Source: CAWAPD01 sp963783865 (GTDB taxonomy: Bacteria > Actinomycetota > Thermoleophilia > UBA2241). Taken from it: a DNA stretch of 64,000 bases. The stretch lies in the NCBI GenBank assembly GCA_963783865.1, contig CAWAPD010000001.1, positions 744,001 through 808,000 on the forward strand. The letters run 5' to 3'. A program made the translations under genes and the position numbers. The notes beneath the pieces are model-generated. The model was not told the DNA's origin and did not search any database. It saw nothing but the letters and a program-made list of their open reading frames with translations. Position 1 is the first letter of the stretch. Each line of letters starts with the position of its first letter. This document shows positions 16,540 through 26,415 of this stretch, one piece after another.

Positions 16540-16711
16540 GCAGTCGCCGAACCAGTCTCGGAGACCATCTCCGCTCCGGTGTCCACCCCATCCCGTTCGC
16601 GGGTGAGGCGCATCCTTTCACACGAAGGTCGATCGGTGAAGCGTGATCGGCCTTCTCGCGATCGTCGGTGGACGGGGCACACGGAACGGGACTGACGTCT
16701 CCGCGGGATTA

Positions 16712-16729
16712 ACTCTACTGTCGTAGTGT
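16712..16729. promoter_or_regulatory. Inverted repeat upstream of the hdr-flx operon, candidate operator
   Basis: ACTCTAC (16712-16718) and GTAGTGT (16723-16729) are complementary at 6 of 7 positions around TGTC. The repeat lies in the most AT-rich part of the 277-base region before hdrC and overlaps a possible minus-strand -35 (TTTACA). No regulator gene is adjacent, so the binding protein is unknown. Confidence 0.35.
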
Positions 16730-16816
16730 AAAGCTCAGACGAGGGCCGGGCAACAGGAGACCGTTGAGCAGGGGACACTCGTGAGGTGAGGACTGCTGCA
16801 GGCCCGCCCGCTCCCT

Positions 16817-18031
16817 CTACTTGAAGGACACCGGCGCCAGCGCGCAGGCCGGCCAGCTGCCGTGCTTGAGAAGAAGGTGCTTGTTGCTGCCGTCGGCGCC
16901 GACCACCCAGAGGTCGCCGTTGGCGCCGCTGCCGCTGTACCATGTGTAGACGATCTGCTTGGCCTGGGGTGTCCAGGCCAGGGTGGTGATGGCGCCGCCC
17001 GGGGTGTTCGGGTACGTCAGGATCTGGATCGCCTTGGGCGTGCCCGGCAGCCACACGTTGATGCCGTCCGACGAGGCCCCGCTGGTACTGCCGCCGCCGA
17101 ACGCGAGGCTGCCCTTGGCGGCCGACCAGGCGCCGGGCGTCGGCCAGGCGAGGTACCCGCTGACGAACGCCTTGGTCCTGTCGGTCCGGTACACCGTGCA
17201 GCTGAAGCCGGGGTCGTTCCCGGTGTGGGCGACGTAGACGAGCGAGCCGTCGGGCGAGATCCGGGGATAGCCGAACGGGTCGCCGTCGATACCGGTTTCC
17301 TGCTTGCCCGTCGCGATGGTCGTCACGCTGAGGTTGTCGCGGTTGTAGACCTGCAGCTGTTCGGTGAGCGTGCTGCCGGTGGTCTTGCCGTAGTGGACGA
17401 AGGCGACGCTCGTGCCGTCGGCGGAGGCGGACGCGTAGGCGCCCGTCACCTTGTGCCCCGAGGCGTCTTTGAGGTTGCCGCCGCCGGTCCCACCCAGGTC
17501 GAGCATGACGAGGGGGCCGTTGACCCGGTAGGCGGGCGTCTGACCGGCCAGGGCGGCAACGAGCTGGGTGGGACCGGCCCACGCGAATCCGGTGGTCGGG
17601 CCCGCGAGCACGAGCTTCTTGCCGGTCGTCACGTCGTAGAGGCGAAGGTCATTGAGGGAGCTGCCGGCCTGGTCGTTGGGCAGGACCTTGATGTATTGGA
17701 TGTAGGCAAGCTTCGTCTCGTCCGGCGACCACTGGATATCGCTGATGGGGCCGGCCGAGGGTGCCACCAGCTGCTTCACCTTGCCCGCGGAGCTGATGAC
17801 ACTGACGGCGTTGGCGGAGGTGCCGCTGGCGCAGGCGATCGCGAACTGTCTGGCGACGGTCGGCGTCGGCGAAGGATTGACCGTGGCGCTGTGGCTCGGC
17901 CCTGGGCTCCTGGTCACCGTCACGGTGACGGCCGGGGCCGGACTGCCGGAGCCGCAGGCAGCGGCCGCGAGAGCGGCCCAGGCGCACAAGGCGGCGAGGG
18001 CCGCCGGAAGGACGAGTGCTCTCCGGTTCAT
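16817..18031 (-). CDS. Lipoprotein with TolB/WD40-like beta-propeller
   Basis: A 404-residue protein. The ATG at 18031 follows a GAGGGGG ribosome site. A type II signal peptide ends in the lipobox LAAAAC, so the mature protein begins with a lipidated Cys and sits on the outer face of the membrane. After a Ser/Thr/Pro linker, propeller-like blades contain SPDETKLAYIQ, SADGTSVAFVHYG, SPDGSLVYVAHTG and TPQAKQIVYTWYSG, the PD40/TolB pattern. It begins after the hdr-flx operon promoter region and is followed by an MFS gene on the same strand. Function is unknown; a binding or scaffold role is typical. Confidence 0.78.
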   Translation of the reverse strand: MNRRALVLPAALAALCAWAALAAAACGSGSPAPAVTVTVTRSPGPSHSATVNPSPTPTVARQFAIACASGTSANAVSVISSAGKVKQLVAPSAGPISDIQWSPDETKLAYIQYIKVLPNDQAGSSLNDLRLYDVTTGKKLVLAGPTTGFAWAGPTQLVAALAGQTPAYRVNGPLVMLDLGGTGGGNLKDASGHKVTGAYASASADGTSVAFVHYGKTTGSTLTEQLQVYNRDNLSVTTIATGKQETGIDGDPFGYPRISPDGSLVYVAHTGNDPGFSCTVYRTDRTKAFVSGYLAWPTPGAWSAAKGSLAFGGGSTSGASSDGINVWLPGTPKAIQILTYPNTPGGAITTLAWTPQAKQIVYTWYSGSGANGDLWVVGADGSNKHLLLKHGSWPACALAPVSFK

Positions 18032-18169
18032 GTACGTGACCCCCTCGGTCGTGGGCGGCGCCGGCGTCCGCACGAGTCTATCGTGTGACGCCGGTGTCGG
18101 ACGGTTCGTTCTCGATGCGCGGTCCACCCGGCGACGCCCGCTCAGGCAGACTGCGCGGCACGCAGGTCG

Positions 18170-19426
18170 TCAGTCGGCCGGGCCGCGCAAGAGCAAGAGC
18201 AGGAGCGCGGCGAGCGCGGCGCAGGCGGCGCCGTACGTGAACGTCGCCCAGGGGCCGACCGCCGTCCACAGGGCGCCGCCGATCGCGCTCGCCGCGAACG
18301 CCGCCACGCCGACGCAGGTGTCGTAGAGACCCATCGCCGAGGCACGGTCGGCGTCGGGCGCGGTGCGGCTGATCAACGCCTTGCTCGTCCCCTCCGTGGC
18401 GGCGATGTAGAGGCCGTAGAAGGCGAACAGCAGGGCCACGGCCCAGATGCTGTGGGCGAGCGCGAATCCCACGTACACGGCGGCGAAGACGACCCACCCG
18501 CCGGCCACCAGCGGGAACTGACCGACGCGGTCCGAGAGGCCGCCAAGGGGCAGCGAGCCGGCCGCGTAGGTGACGTTGTACAGGACGTAGACGAGGATCA
18601 CGCCCGCGCTGCCGAGCCCGACCGACCCGGCCTTGAGCAGGATGAACGCGTTGGTCGAGTTGCCGACCGCGAACACCAGGCTGGCGATCAGCAGACGGCG
18701 GAAGGCGGGAGACTCCGGCAGGCGAAGGCGGGGATGCGGCGGACCGGCGACGGCAGCGGCCGCTTCGGCAGGGGCGACGCCGCCTTCGCTGGGTGCGGGA
18801 GCGGGCGCCGCTTGCGGCGCCCGCTCCCGCACCCACACGGCGATGACGATCACGCTGAGCACACCGGGGATCACCGCCGCGGCGAACACCCAGCGCAGCG
18901 GCACGCCGAGCTCGATCAGGAGCAGCGCGAACAGGGGCCCGAAGACCGCGCCGAGGGTGTCCATCGAGCGGTGCAGGCCGAAGGCGAGACCGCGGTCCTG
19001 GTCGCGCACGCCGGCCGACAGGAGGGCATCGCGTGGCGCGGTCCGTACCCCCTTGCCGACCCGGTCGACGAAGCGGGCGAGCAGCGCGACCGGCCACACG
19101 AAGGCGAGGGCCAGGATGAGCTTGCCGAGGGCGCTCATCCCGTAGCCGGCGAGCACGAACGGCTTGCGGCTGCGGGCGCTGTCCGACCACCAGCCGAAGG
19201 GGTAGCGCGTGATGCTGGCCGTCGCCTCGGCGACGCCCTCGATGAAGCCCAGCACGGCCGCCGACGCGCCCAGCGTCACGGTCACGAACTGCGGGACCAG
19301 CGGATAGATCGTCTCGGAGCTGAGGTCCGCGACCAGGCTGACGACGCCGAGGGCGGTGACGTTGCGGTCCAGCTCGCGCAGACGCGTGAGGGTAGAGCGG
19401 CGGGGGTCGGGCGCGGGCGTGGTCAC
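18170..19426 (-). CDS. MFS transporter, 12 helices
   Basis: A 418-residue carrier of the major facilitator superfamily. After a short basic start, helix 1-2 contains SLVADLSSETIYPLVPQF, seen in a subfamily often annotated as arabinose-efflux-like permease. Motif A-like GWWSDSARSRKPF and GGLSDRVGQFP follow helices 2 and 8. The central loop between helices 6 and 7 (about residues 203-235) is Ala/Pro-rich and is encoded by a 21-base palindrome. Translation begins at GTG 19426, exactly six bases after TAGAGT, so the transcript is probably leaderless. The transported compound is not predictable. Confidence 0.82.
   Translation of the reverse strand: MTTPAPDPRRSTLTRLRELDRNVTALGVVSLVADLSSETIYPLVPQFVTVTLGASAAVLGFIEGVAEATASITRYPFGWWSDSARSRKPFVLAGYGMSALGKLILALAFVWPVALLARFVDRVGKGVRTAPRDALLSAGVRDQDRGLAFGLHRSMDTLGAVFGPLFALLLIELGVPLRWVFAAAVIPGVLSVIVIAVWVRERAPQAAPAPAPSEGGVAPAEAAAAVAGPPHPRLRLPESPAFRRLLIASLVFAVGNSTNAFILLKAGSVGLGSAGVILVYVLYNVTYAAGSLPLGGLSDRVGQFPLVAGGWVVFAAVYVGFALAHSIWAVALLFAFYGLYIAATEGTSKALISRTAPDADRASAMGLYDTCVGVAAFAASAIGGALWTAVGPWATFTYGAACAALAALLLLLLRGPAD
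18791..18834. repeat. 21-bp perfect palindrome in the MFS central loop
   Basis: Arms 18791-18811 and 18814-18834 are exactly complementary around TT. The element is in frame and adds Ala/Pro/Arg-rich residues to the loop between the two MFS halves. Confidence 0.85.
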
Positions 19427-19432
19427 GCCCGC

Positions 19433-19438
19433 ACTCTA
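19433..19438 (-). promoter_or_regulatory. Leaderless -10 box of the MFS gene
   Basis: TAGAGT on the minus strand ends six bases before the GTG start at 19426, the spacing expected when transcription begins at the start codon. Confidence 0.5.
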
Positions 19439-19471
19439 CCACCGCCGCCACGACGCCCGGGCGAGGACAGA

Positions 19472-19509
19472 GGAGCGGGGGGCGGCGCTTTCGCGCCGCC
19501 CCCCGCTCC
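19472..19509. terminator. GC-rich hairpin downstream of the subtilase gene
   Basis: A perfect 17-base stem with a TTTC loop lies 37 bases after the subtilase stop, on the side where its transcript would end. There is no U-tract. The outer arm (GGAGCGGGGGG) resembles the other palindromes. Confidence 0.65.
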
Positions 19510-19545
19510 CGCGTTGACGCCCGCTTTGGCGACTCTACCGCATGA

Positions 19546-22500
19546 TCACTCCGGAGCAGCCACCGTGATCGTCACGGGCACCGATCCGAGATGGTCGCCG
19601 CCGGCGGCCGTGGTGCCGTCGATGGCTGTGTAGAAGTCGATCACACCCTCGATCGTGTCGCCCGGCTGGGCGTCGGCCGGGACGTCGATCGACGCCGTGA
19701 TCGTGTTGGTTCCGCCGCCAGAAGCAACCGCGACCGGGCTGCCCTCGTCGGCCGACGAGGTGAACCCGTCGATCGGGTACGGCGCGACGTAGTCCACCGT
19801 GACCGTGACGTCGGCGTCGGGCGCCGGCAGCGCCGGGTTGCCGTAGCCGACCGCTGCCGTCCAGCTGCCGGCCATCGGGTCGGCGACGATGTCGTAGTTG
19901 CCCATGTCGGTCGTCGCGAGGCTGGTCGCCTTGCTCGTGTGCGTCGGGTCGTACAGGCTGAGGTCGACGAGCGTGCCGGGGTCGCTGCTCCACTGCGCCG
20001 AGGCCGTCAGCAGCGAGACCTTCTGCGGCACGGGGAACGCCAGCACGGTCAGGTAGTCGTCGAGATCGCCCTTGAGCGTGCCGGTGGCCGAGCCCAGCAC
20101 CACGTCCTGCGTCTGCAGCATGCCGTTCCAGCTCATCTGGCTCTGCGCGTACGCGTCGATGTCGGCCGGACCGGCGTTCGTGACCGTGAACGTCTTGGTG
20201 ACCATGTCGCCCGGCGCGGCGGTCACCGTCCACGGGGCCTGGTCGACCGGGTCGTGGTTCAACGCGATCGTGCCGCTGTAGTGCTCGGCGAACGAGTCGC
20301 CGTAGAAGCCGGGCGCCCAGACGAGGATCTGCCACTTGCCCGGGTCAGGCGCGTTCCACAGCACCTGCTCTTTCGTGTGCAGGAACGCCGACGGCGGCAC
20401 CAGGAAGTACGAGTAGTCGGGATACGAGACAGGTCGCCGGCCTTGGCGTCGCGCACGTCGCCGCTCGGGTCGACCAGGTAAAGGTTGACCAGGTTGCCCG
20501 TGTCGGGCCAGGTCAGCCCGGCCGTGATCGACGTCGTGCCGCTGGGGACGGTGAAGTCGTAGAAGTAGAACTCGCCGCCGTTGTACTCGACGGTCGAGCC
20601 CCTGATCTTGCCACTGAACGTGCCCTGGCCGTTCGTCAGCTTGACCGGGACGCGGATCGACACGGGGATGGTGGTCTTCGTGCTCCCGTTGCCCACCACG
20701 AGCCCGTCGAACGACGTACCCGGCGACGTCGGCGCCTTGACCTTGGCGGTGACGCTGGCCGTCTTGCCCGGCGCGACCGTGACCTTCGCCTTCGAGACGC
20801 TCATCGCGGACCACTTCGCCTTGTGGAAGAACTTGATCTGCAGGTGCACGACCTGCGTGGCCGGCGGAACGGGAGCGATCCCCGGGTAGATGTCGAGCTC
20901 CCACGGGTCTTTCGTCACGACGGGGCGCTGATCGGAAGGACCGGTCAGCGACACCTGGCCCAGCGCAAGGTGTCCGTAGCCACCGTACGTTGGTGCGTAG
21001 TTGACGAAGTTGCCCGCCGAGTCGTACCACGCCGTGCGGATAGAGATGTTCGGGCTGCCGTCGTCGCCGCCCGGCCAGACGAGCCGGGCCGTCACGAACT
21101 GGGTGCCCGCCGGCATCGTCACCATCTCGGCGTCGAAGTAACCCTGGTCCGAATCGAGCGTGATGTCCTTGGTGATGGTCTGCTCGCCGTCGGCCAGGAA
21201 CGCCGTCGGCTTGAAGGAGACCGTCTCCTTGGCGCTGCCCGTGTTCTTCACGGTCACGGTCGTGGAGCCGCTGGCGCCAGCGTCGAGCCGCGGCGACCAG
21301 CTGGTCGGGTTGTCCTTGTCGGCGGCCACCGAGACGAGCATCGACATGCCCTGGCCCAGGACCTCCTTGACCGCCGCGGCCGCATTGACGAGGCCGCTGC
21401 TCTGGTCGAGGGCCGGGTAGCCGAGGTCGGTCGCCGTGCTGGCGAGCAGGTTCTTCCAGTAGGACGGAGCGGGGAGCGCCTTGCCCGGGTGCTTGAGCTT
21501 CCAGGCGCACTCGGCCAGCGCGAGATCGCCGGCGCAGACGGGCGCCGCCATGCTCGTGCCGCCGAACTCCTGGATGCCGAGGTTGCCGTAAGCGTCGCCG
21601 GCCATGGGATCGAGCGCCCAGCCGAAGGCGCCGAACGCCATGATGTCGGGCTTGTAGTCGCCCTGGGCGTTGGGGCCGCGGCTCGTCCAGTCGATGATCT
21701 GGTCGCCCTTGTAGGCTCCCGGCAGCGCCAGATACTGGATCTGCGAGAACTCGCGCGCGCCGGTGCTGGCGCCGACGGTGAGCGCGTCCTTGAGGTCGCT
21801 CGGCGACCCCAGCGTGCCCTGCCCCGGCCCCTCGTTGAAGGCCGAGACACAGTAGGTGATGCCCGACTTGATGGCAGCCTCGACGGCCAGCGAGACGGGA
21901 TCCTTGCCGTCGGGGGGCAGGGCGAACCCGCCCCAGCTGTCGGAGATGATGTCGACCTTCTCGTCGACCAGCCACTGGATGCCGCGGATGAACTGCGAGT
22001 CGTAGCCGCCGTTCAGGTCCCCGACCTTGGCCATGAGGACCTTGGCCCGGGGCGCCATGCCCGAGACCTTCATGGTGGTGCCGGTCTCAGGGTTGTAGAC
22101 CGGCAGGCCCTGGGCGGCGACCATGCTGGACGTGCCGGTGCCGTGCCCGTCGTTGTCCTGAATGCCGCTGCCGGTGAAGTCGCGATAGGCCTCGATGGCC
22201 GCGGCGAGGTCGGGGTGGGTCGGGTCGGTGCCGGTGTCGGTCATGCCGACGCGGATGCCCTGCCCCATCACCTTCTGGCCGTTGACCTTGATGTTCCAGG
22301 CGTCCTGCGCGTGGGTGAGCTGCACGGCCTCGGGCTCGATGGGCGCCGCCGAATCGGCGGCCGCCGTCGAGCCCGCGTGGAGGGCGCCCTCGGCGCCGGT
22401 CGGGTCCTTGGGCGGCAGGATCCTGCTGTCGGGGAAGACGCCGACCACGTTCGGGTCCTTCTCCAGGGCGTCGATCGTGCTCTGCGTCACGGTGGCGGAT

Positions 22501-22709
22501 GCGGCCGGGATGAGGTGGAACTGGTAGATCCCGGCCGCGTGGCGGGCGGCGAGCTTGTCCATCACCGGCTGCGCGGCGGCGGACTTGTACACGACGATGA
22601 CCTTCATGTTCGGCTGCGCGGGCGCGGCGGCACGCGCATAGATGACGCCCACGGCCAGGGACAGCAACAGCGCCAGCGCCACGACGAGGATGAAGACGGG
22701 ACGTTTCAT
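19546..22709 (-). CDS. Secreted subtilisin-like (S8) serine protease, frameshifted near 20430
   Basis: A signal-peptide protease of about 1054 residues if one base is restored. The ATG at 22709 follows GGGGGAGGG. The catalytic residues are in place: Asp in GMTDTGTDPTHPDL (about 158), His in NDGHGTGTSS (about 188), Asn in SAFNEGPG and Ser in GGTSMAAPVCAGD (about 385). Several C-terminal Ig-like domains follow. The reading frame breaks at about 20430: GACCTGTCTCG would read DLVSYPDYSYFL in the continuing frame if it were GACCTGGTCTCG. The downstream 290 residues continue a normal beta-rich secreted domain to 19546. This is either a sequencing or assembly error or a recent mutation that leaves the protease domain intact. 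Annotation pipelines may split it at this point. Confidence 0.85.
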
Positions 22710-23010
22710 GGACCCTCCCCCTTTCGATTGCCTGACCCGGGTGCGGAACCGGTGTCGGCGGCCCGAGGCGCTGGCGACTGCTTCGGGGGCCGACCGACCG
22801 CTCGGCCCCGATCCGCTCTTCCCGTGCCCGGGCGACAACCGCGACCCTACACCTGGGCGGCGGAGCGAGAAGCGTTGGACCGCGCCAGGGGTGGTGTGAC
22901 GTTTGCCGAGCCGGCCGCAGACATGGACCCTTCGCCAGAGCGGGAGACGCTTCGTCGTAAGGTGTGGTCCCCCGGCCGCCGATAGGTGCGGTGAGGCGAG
23001 GAGGCGCGGC
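22710..23010. other. Divergent intergenic region, subtilase / secreted protein
   Basis: These 301 bases separate two divergent starts. Clear ribosome sites lie at both ends (GGGGGAGGG for the subtilase, GAGGAGG for the plus-strand gene). No convincing promoter hexamers, palindrome or RNA gene was recognised. Confidence 0.5.
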
Positions 23011-24612
23011 ATGGAAGCAGGATCGAGCACGCCCAGGGCGGAGGCGCTGCGGCGGGCGCTGCCGCGGTTGCGGCTGGCTGGGGTGATCGTGGGCTCGGCG
23101 GCGGCGGGCGTGGTCGGCGCGGCGGCCTTGCTGCTGCTGGTCGTGCTCCTGCTGCTGTTCATGACCGCCGCGCCCGCTCACGCCCGGGGCCTCGGCGCCG
23201 GGGCGCCGATCCCGTTCCCGCTGTTCCCGGTCGACAACCCGTGGAACACGCCGGTCGACACGCTCCCGATCGACGCCAACTCGGCCGACTACCTCGCGAG
23301 CATCGGGCTCACGAGGGGCCTGCACGCGGATTTCGGCACCGTCTGGGACGGCGCACCGAACGGCATCCCCTATGTCTGCGTGGCGGGCTCGCAGGCGAAG
23401 GTGCCGATCGTCTTCACCGCCTATGGCGACGAGAGTGACCCTGGGCCGTACCCGATCCCGCTGGACGCGCCGATCGAAGGCGGGCCGAAGAGCGACGGCG
23501 ACCGCCACGTGCTGGCGCTGGACGTCGACGACCAGAGGCTGTACGAGCTCTACGACGCGCACCCGAAGGCCGACCACTGGGAGGCCGGCTGCGGGGCCGT
23601 CTTCGACCTCACGACCAACGCCCTGCGCCCAGACGGCTGGACCTCGGCCGACGCCGCCGGGCTCCCGATCCTGCCGGGGCTGGTGCGCTACGACGAGGCG
23701 GCGACGGAGGGCTACATCGACCACGCGCTGCGGTTCACGGTCGCACAGACGCAGCGCGCGTACATCTATCCGGCGACGCACTTCGCCAGCAGCTCGACCG
23801 ACCCGGACCTGCCGCCGATGGGGCTGCGCGTGCGCCTCAAGGCGAGCTACGACATCTCGGGCTTCCCGGCCGAAGACCAGGCGATCCTGCAGGCGATGAA
23901 GACCTACGGGATGATCGTCGCCGACAACGGCTCGGACTGGTACGTCTCGGGCGCGCCCGACCCGCGCTGGAGCGACGACGACCTGCACCTGCTCTCGCAG
24001 GTCAAGGGCAGCGACTTCGAGGTCGTCGACACGAGCTCTCTGGCGCCGGGCGCCGTCGCGGTGACGGCCGGCGCGGACGCGACGGTCACAGAAGGGCAGA
24101 CCCTGGACCGCGCCGGCTCGTTCCGCGACGGCGCCTCGACCGCCTGGACGGCTACCGTCGACTGGGGCGAGGGCGCGGCGGCGGAGCCGCTCGCACTCGC
24201 CCCCGACCAGACCTTCCTGCTGTCGCACCCGTGCCTGGTGGCCGGGGTCCACGCGGTCACGGTCACGGTCCACGGGAACGGCGGCGGCGCTGCCGGCACG
24301 ATGGGGAGCGGCCGCTTCACGGTGAAGGTGCGCAACCTGGCGCCCAGGGTGCACGCGGGGGCTGCGGCCAAGGTGAGGCGCGGAAGCGCCTGGCGGCGCC
24401 GGGTCACCTTCGGCGACCCCGGCGCCGAGCGCTTCCGCGCCCGCGTCGCCTGGGGCGACGGGTCAGGCTACTCCCGCGCGCGGCTGGGCAGCCGGCGAGC
24501 GTTCACGATCCACCACACGTGGCGCCGGGCCGGCAGGTTCACGGTGTCGGTGCGCGTGAGCGACGGCCACGGTGGGCGCGGCGTCGATCGCTTCAGGGTG
24601 ACGGTGCGCTAG
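23011..24612 (+). CDS. Membrane-anchored extracellular protein with PKD-like C-terminal domains
   Basis: A 533-residue protein starting at ATG 23011 after GAGGAGG. A hydrophobic segment (about residues 20-55) acts as a signal or anchor. A domain of about 300 residues begins with FPVDNPWNTPVDTLPIDANS and contains DRHVLALDVDDQRLYELYDA and RAYIYPATHFASSS. I recall the NPWN..LP pattern from secreted hypothetical proteins of actinobacteria and acidobacteria, without a known activity. The last 190 residues form two PKD-like modules with WGEGAAAEPL and WGDGSGYSRARL. It is divergent from the subtilase, which suggests a shared extracellular setting. Its TAG stop is shared, within CTAG, with the convergent cupin gene. 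Confidence 0.72.
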   Translation: MEAGSSTPRAEALRRALPRLRLAGVIVGSAAAGVVGAAALLLLVVLLLLFMTAAPAHARGLGAGAPIPFPLFPVDNPWNTPVDTLPIDANSADYLASIGLTRGLHADFGTVWDGAPNGIPYVCVAGSQAKVPIVFTAYGDESDPGPYPIPLDAPIEGGPKSDGDRHVLALDVDDQRLYELYDAHPKADHWEAGCGAVFDLTTNALRPDGWTSADAAGLPILPGLVRYDEAATEGYIDHALRFTVAQTQRAYIYPATHFASSSTDPDLPPMGLRVRLKASYDISGFPAEDQAILQAMKTYGMIVADNGSDWYVSGAPDPRWSDDDLHLLSQVKGSDFEVVDTSSLAPGAVAVTAGADATVTEGQTLDRAGSFRDGASTAWTATVDWGEGAAAEPLALAPDQTFLLSHPCLVAGVHAVTVTVHGNGGGAAGTMGSGRFTVKVRNLAPRVHAGAAAKVRRGSAWRRRVTFGDPGAERFRARVAWGDGSGYSRARLGSRRAFTIHHTWRRAGRFTVSVRVSDGHGGRGVDRFRVTVR

Positions 24613-25007
24613 AAGCCGCCCGCCCCTAGGTAAGCGTTGAGCTGGTTGCCCGGGTCGTCGTAGATCGCCCAGAACTTCTTCACCGGGCCGAGGTTCTTCC
24701 AGTAACCCTTGCTGCCCTTGGGCGTGATGAGCACGTCGCCGGGCCCGGCCACGACCAGGTTGCCGTCGTCGTCGGTGACCTCCACCTGGCCCTCGATGAT
24801 GAACGCGATCTCGTGGTACGGACGCTCGAAGTAGCGGCGCTGCACGTCGCGCTGCCAAAGGCCGCAGCTGAAGCGCTCGTCGGTGGACTCCGCCACCGTG
24901 CACTCGCCGCCCGGCGGGTCGGTCTCCTCGGGGTAGGTGGCGGCCTCCTCCCAGACCACGTCCTGCGGCTTCACCACGCGGATCTTCGATGACATGTCCA
25001 GGCTCAT
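24609..25007 (-). CDS. Small cupin-domain protein
   Basis: A 132-residue single-domain cupin. The two barrel motifs are visible: YHEIAFIIEGQVEVTDDDG (metal-ligand region, about residues 70-88) and VAGPGDVLITPKGSKGYW (about 91-108). The ATG at 25007 has GAGGAGG eight bases upstream. It resembles the EutQ/ureidoglycine-type small cupins, but no pathway gene next to it fixes a substrate; the divergent neighbours are M20 peptidases. It converges on the PKD gene, and both stop codons lie in one CTAG (24609-24612). Confidence 0.75.
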   Translation of the reverse strand: MSLDMSSKIRVVKPQDVVWEEAATYPEETDPPGGECTVAESTDERFSCGLWQRDVQRRYFERPYHEIAFIIEGQVEVTDDDGNLVVAGPGDVLITPKGSKGYWKNLGPVKKFWAIYDDPGNQLNAYLGAGGF

Positions 25008-25066
25008 GGCGGCGACCTCCTCGGCGGGTGCGGCAAGCATATCGCAGGGATACCCGCCACCTTCTG

Positions 25067-25072
25067 TAGAAT
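25067..25072 (+). promoter_or_regulatory. -10 box for the M20 peptidase operon
   Basis: TAGAAT lies 27 bases before the ATG at 25100, giving a leader of about 20 bases that contains the GGGAGG ribosome site. No clear -35. Confidence 0.45.
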
Positions 25073-25099
25073 CGCAGCAGGCAACCCATGGGAGGCGCG

Positions 25100-26410
25100 A
25101 TGTCAGCCCTGCGCTCGACACTCGAAGAGAAGGTCGTCGCCGATGTGCGTGAGCACCGCGACGACCTCGTCGGTCTGGTCGGCGAGCTCGTCGCCTGCGA
25201 CACGACGGCGCGTGACTACGACGAGCCGGCGCGCGACGAGGAGAAGCTTCAAGAGCTTCTCGTCGCGCGCCTCGAGGCGCTGGGCGCCGAGACCGACCTC
25301 TGGGAGCCGGACCCGGTCGGCGAGGGAAACCGCAGCCTGCTGGCCGGGCTCCGGTTCGAGGGGCGGCCGCAGCTGGCCGCCCGCCTGGCGGGCGGCGGCG
25401 GCCGCTCCCTGCTGCTGAACGGCCACATCGATGCCGTCTCGGTCGAACCGCGCGAACAGTGGACGAGCGACCCGCTCGTCCTGACCGAACGCGACGGCAA
25501 GCTCTACGGTCGCGGCGCCAACGACATGAAGGGCGGGGTCGCCTGCCTGGCCGGGGCGCTCGAGGCACTACGCCGCGCCGGCGTGCGCCTGCGCGGCGAC
25601 ATCGTCTGGTGCACCGTCACCGACGAGGAGTCGAGCGGCGCCGGCGGCTACGCGGCAGTGGAGCACGGCGTGCGGGCAAACGCCGGCATCTGTGCCGAGC
25701 CCACCGCGCTCGACGTGTGGCCGACCTGCCGGGGCACGCTGACGCCGACGGTCACCGCGCTGGGCCGGGCCGGCCACGCCGAGGTGCCCCACCCCGACTG
25801 GCGCCAGGGCGGCGCCGTCAACGCGATCGAGAAGCTCGTGCCGGTGCTGCAGGAGGTCGCGAAGATCCGCGAGGAGTGGCGGACGCGACCCGACCACCAG
25901 CATCCCCATCTGGCCCCGGGCGACATCGTGCCCACCATCATCAGCGGCGGCACCTGGGTCGTCACCATCCCTCATGAGGCGTCGGTGACGCTGGAGGTCA
26001 TGTACCTGCCCGGCCACCTCGACGCCGACGGGACCGGACGCGCCGTCGAGCGCGAGGTCACCGAGCGGCTGAACGCGGCCGTCGCCGGCGATCCCTGGTT
26101 CGCCGAGCACCCGCTGCGCATCACCTGGACCGAGGACGTCATCCCGGCCGAGGTGCCCGACGACCACGAGATCGTGCGGCTGGCGGCGGCGACGGCCGGC
26201 GACCTCGGCCGTGGGGGCAAGGTCGCCGGCCTCGACTCGTGGCACGACGCCGCTACGTTCACCCGCTTCGGCACGCCGACCGTGTCGTTCGGGCCGGACG
26301 GCCTCAACTCGGCCCACGCCGTCGACGAATACGTGTCGGTCGACTCGCTCGTCGACGCCTGCGCCGCCATCGCGCTGATCGCGATGCGCTGGTGCGGCGT
26401 GCAGGGATAG
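25100..26410 (+). CDS. M20 family peptidase/deacylase (ArgE/DapE-like), first copy
   Basis: A 436-residue zinc hydrolase of the ArgE/DapE/acylase group. Metal-binding signatures are complete: NGHIDAV (His and Asp), YGRGANDMKGG (bridging Asp), TDEESSGAGG (catalytic Glu-Glu), ICAEPT (Glu) and the final DSWHDAATF / AHAVDE His. A lid domain (about residues 195-310) includes GRAGHAEVPHPDWR. The start has GGGAGG five bases upstream. Only five bases separate it from a paralogue, so both are cotranscribed. Members cleave N-acyl groups or small peptides; the substrate is unknown. Confidence 0.88.
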   Translation: MSALRSTLEEKVVADVREHRDDLVGLVGELVACDTTARDYDEPARDEEKLQELLVARLEALGAETDLWEPDPVGEGNRSLLAGLRFEGRPQLAARLAGGGGRSLLLNGHIDAVSVEPREQWTSDPLVLTERDGKLYGRGANDMKGGVACLAGALEALRRAGVRLRGDIVWCTVTDEESSGAGGYAAVEHGVRANAGICAEPTALDVWPTCRGTLTPTVTALGRAGHAEVPHPDWRQGGAVNAIEKLVPVLQEVAKIREEWRTRPDHQHPHLAPGDIVPTIISGGTWVVTIPHEASVTLEVMYLPGHLDADGTGRAVEREVTERLNAAVAGDPWFAEHPLRITWTEDVIPAEVPDDHEIVRLAAATAGDLGRGGKVAGLDSWHDAATFTRFGTPTVSFGPDGLNSAHAVDEYVSVDSLVDACAAIALIAMRWCGVQG

Positions 26411-26415
26411 GCGTC

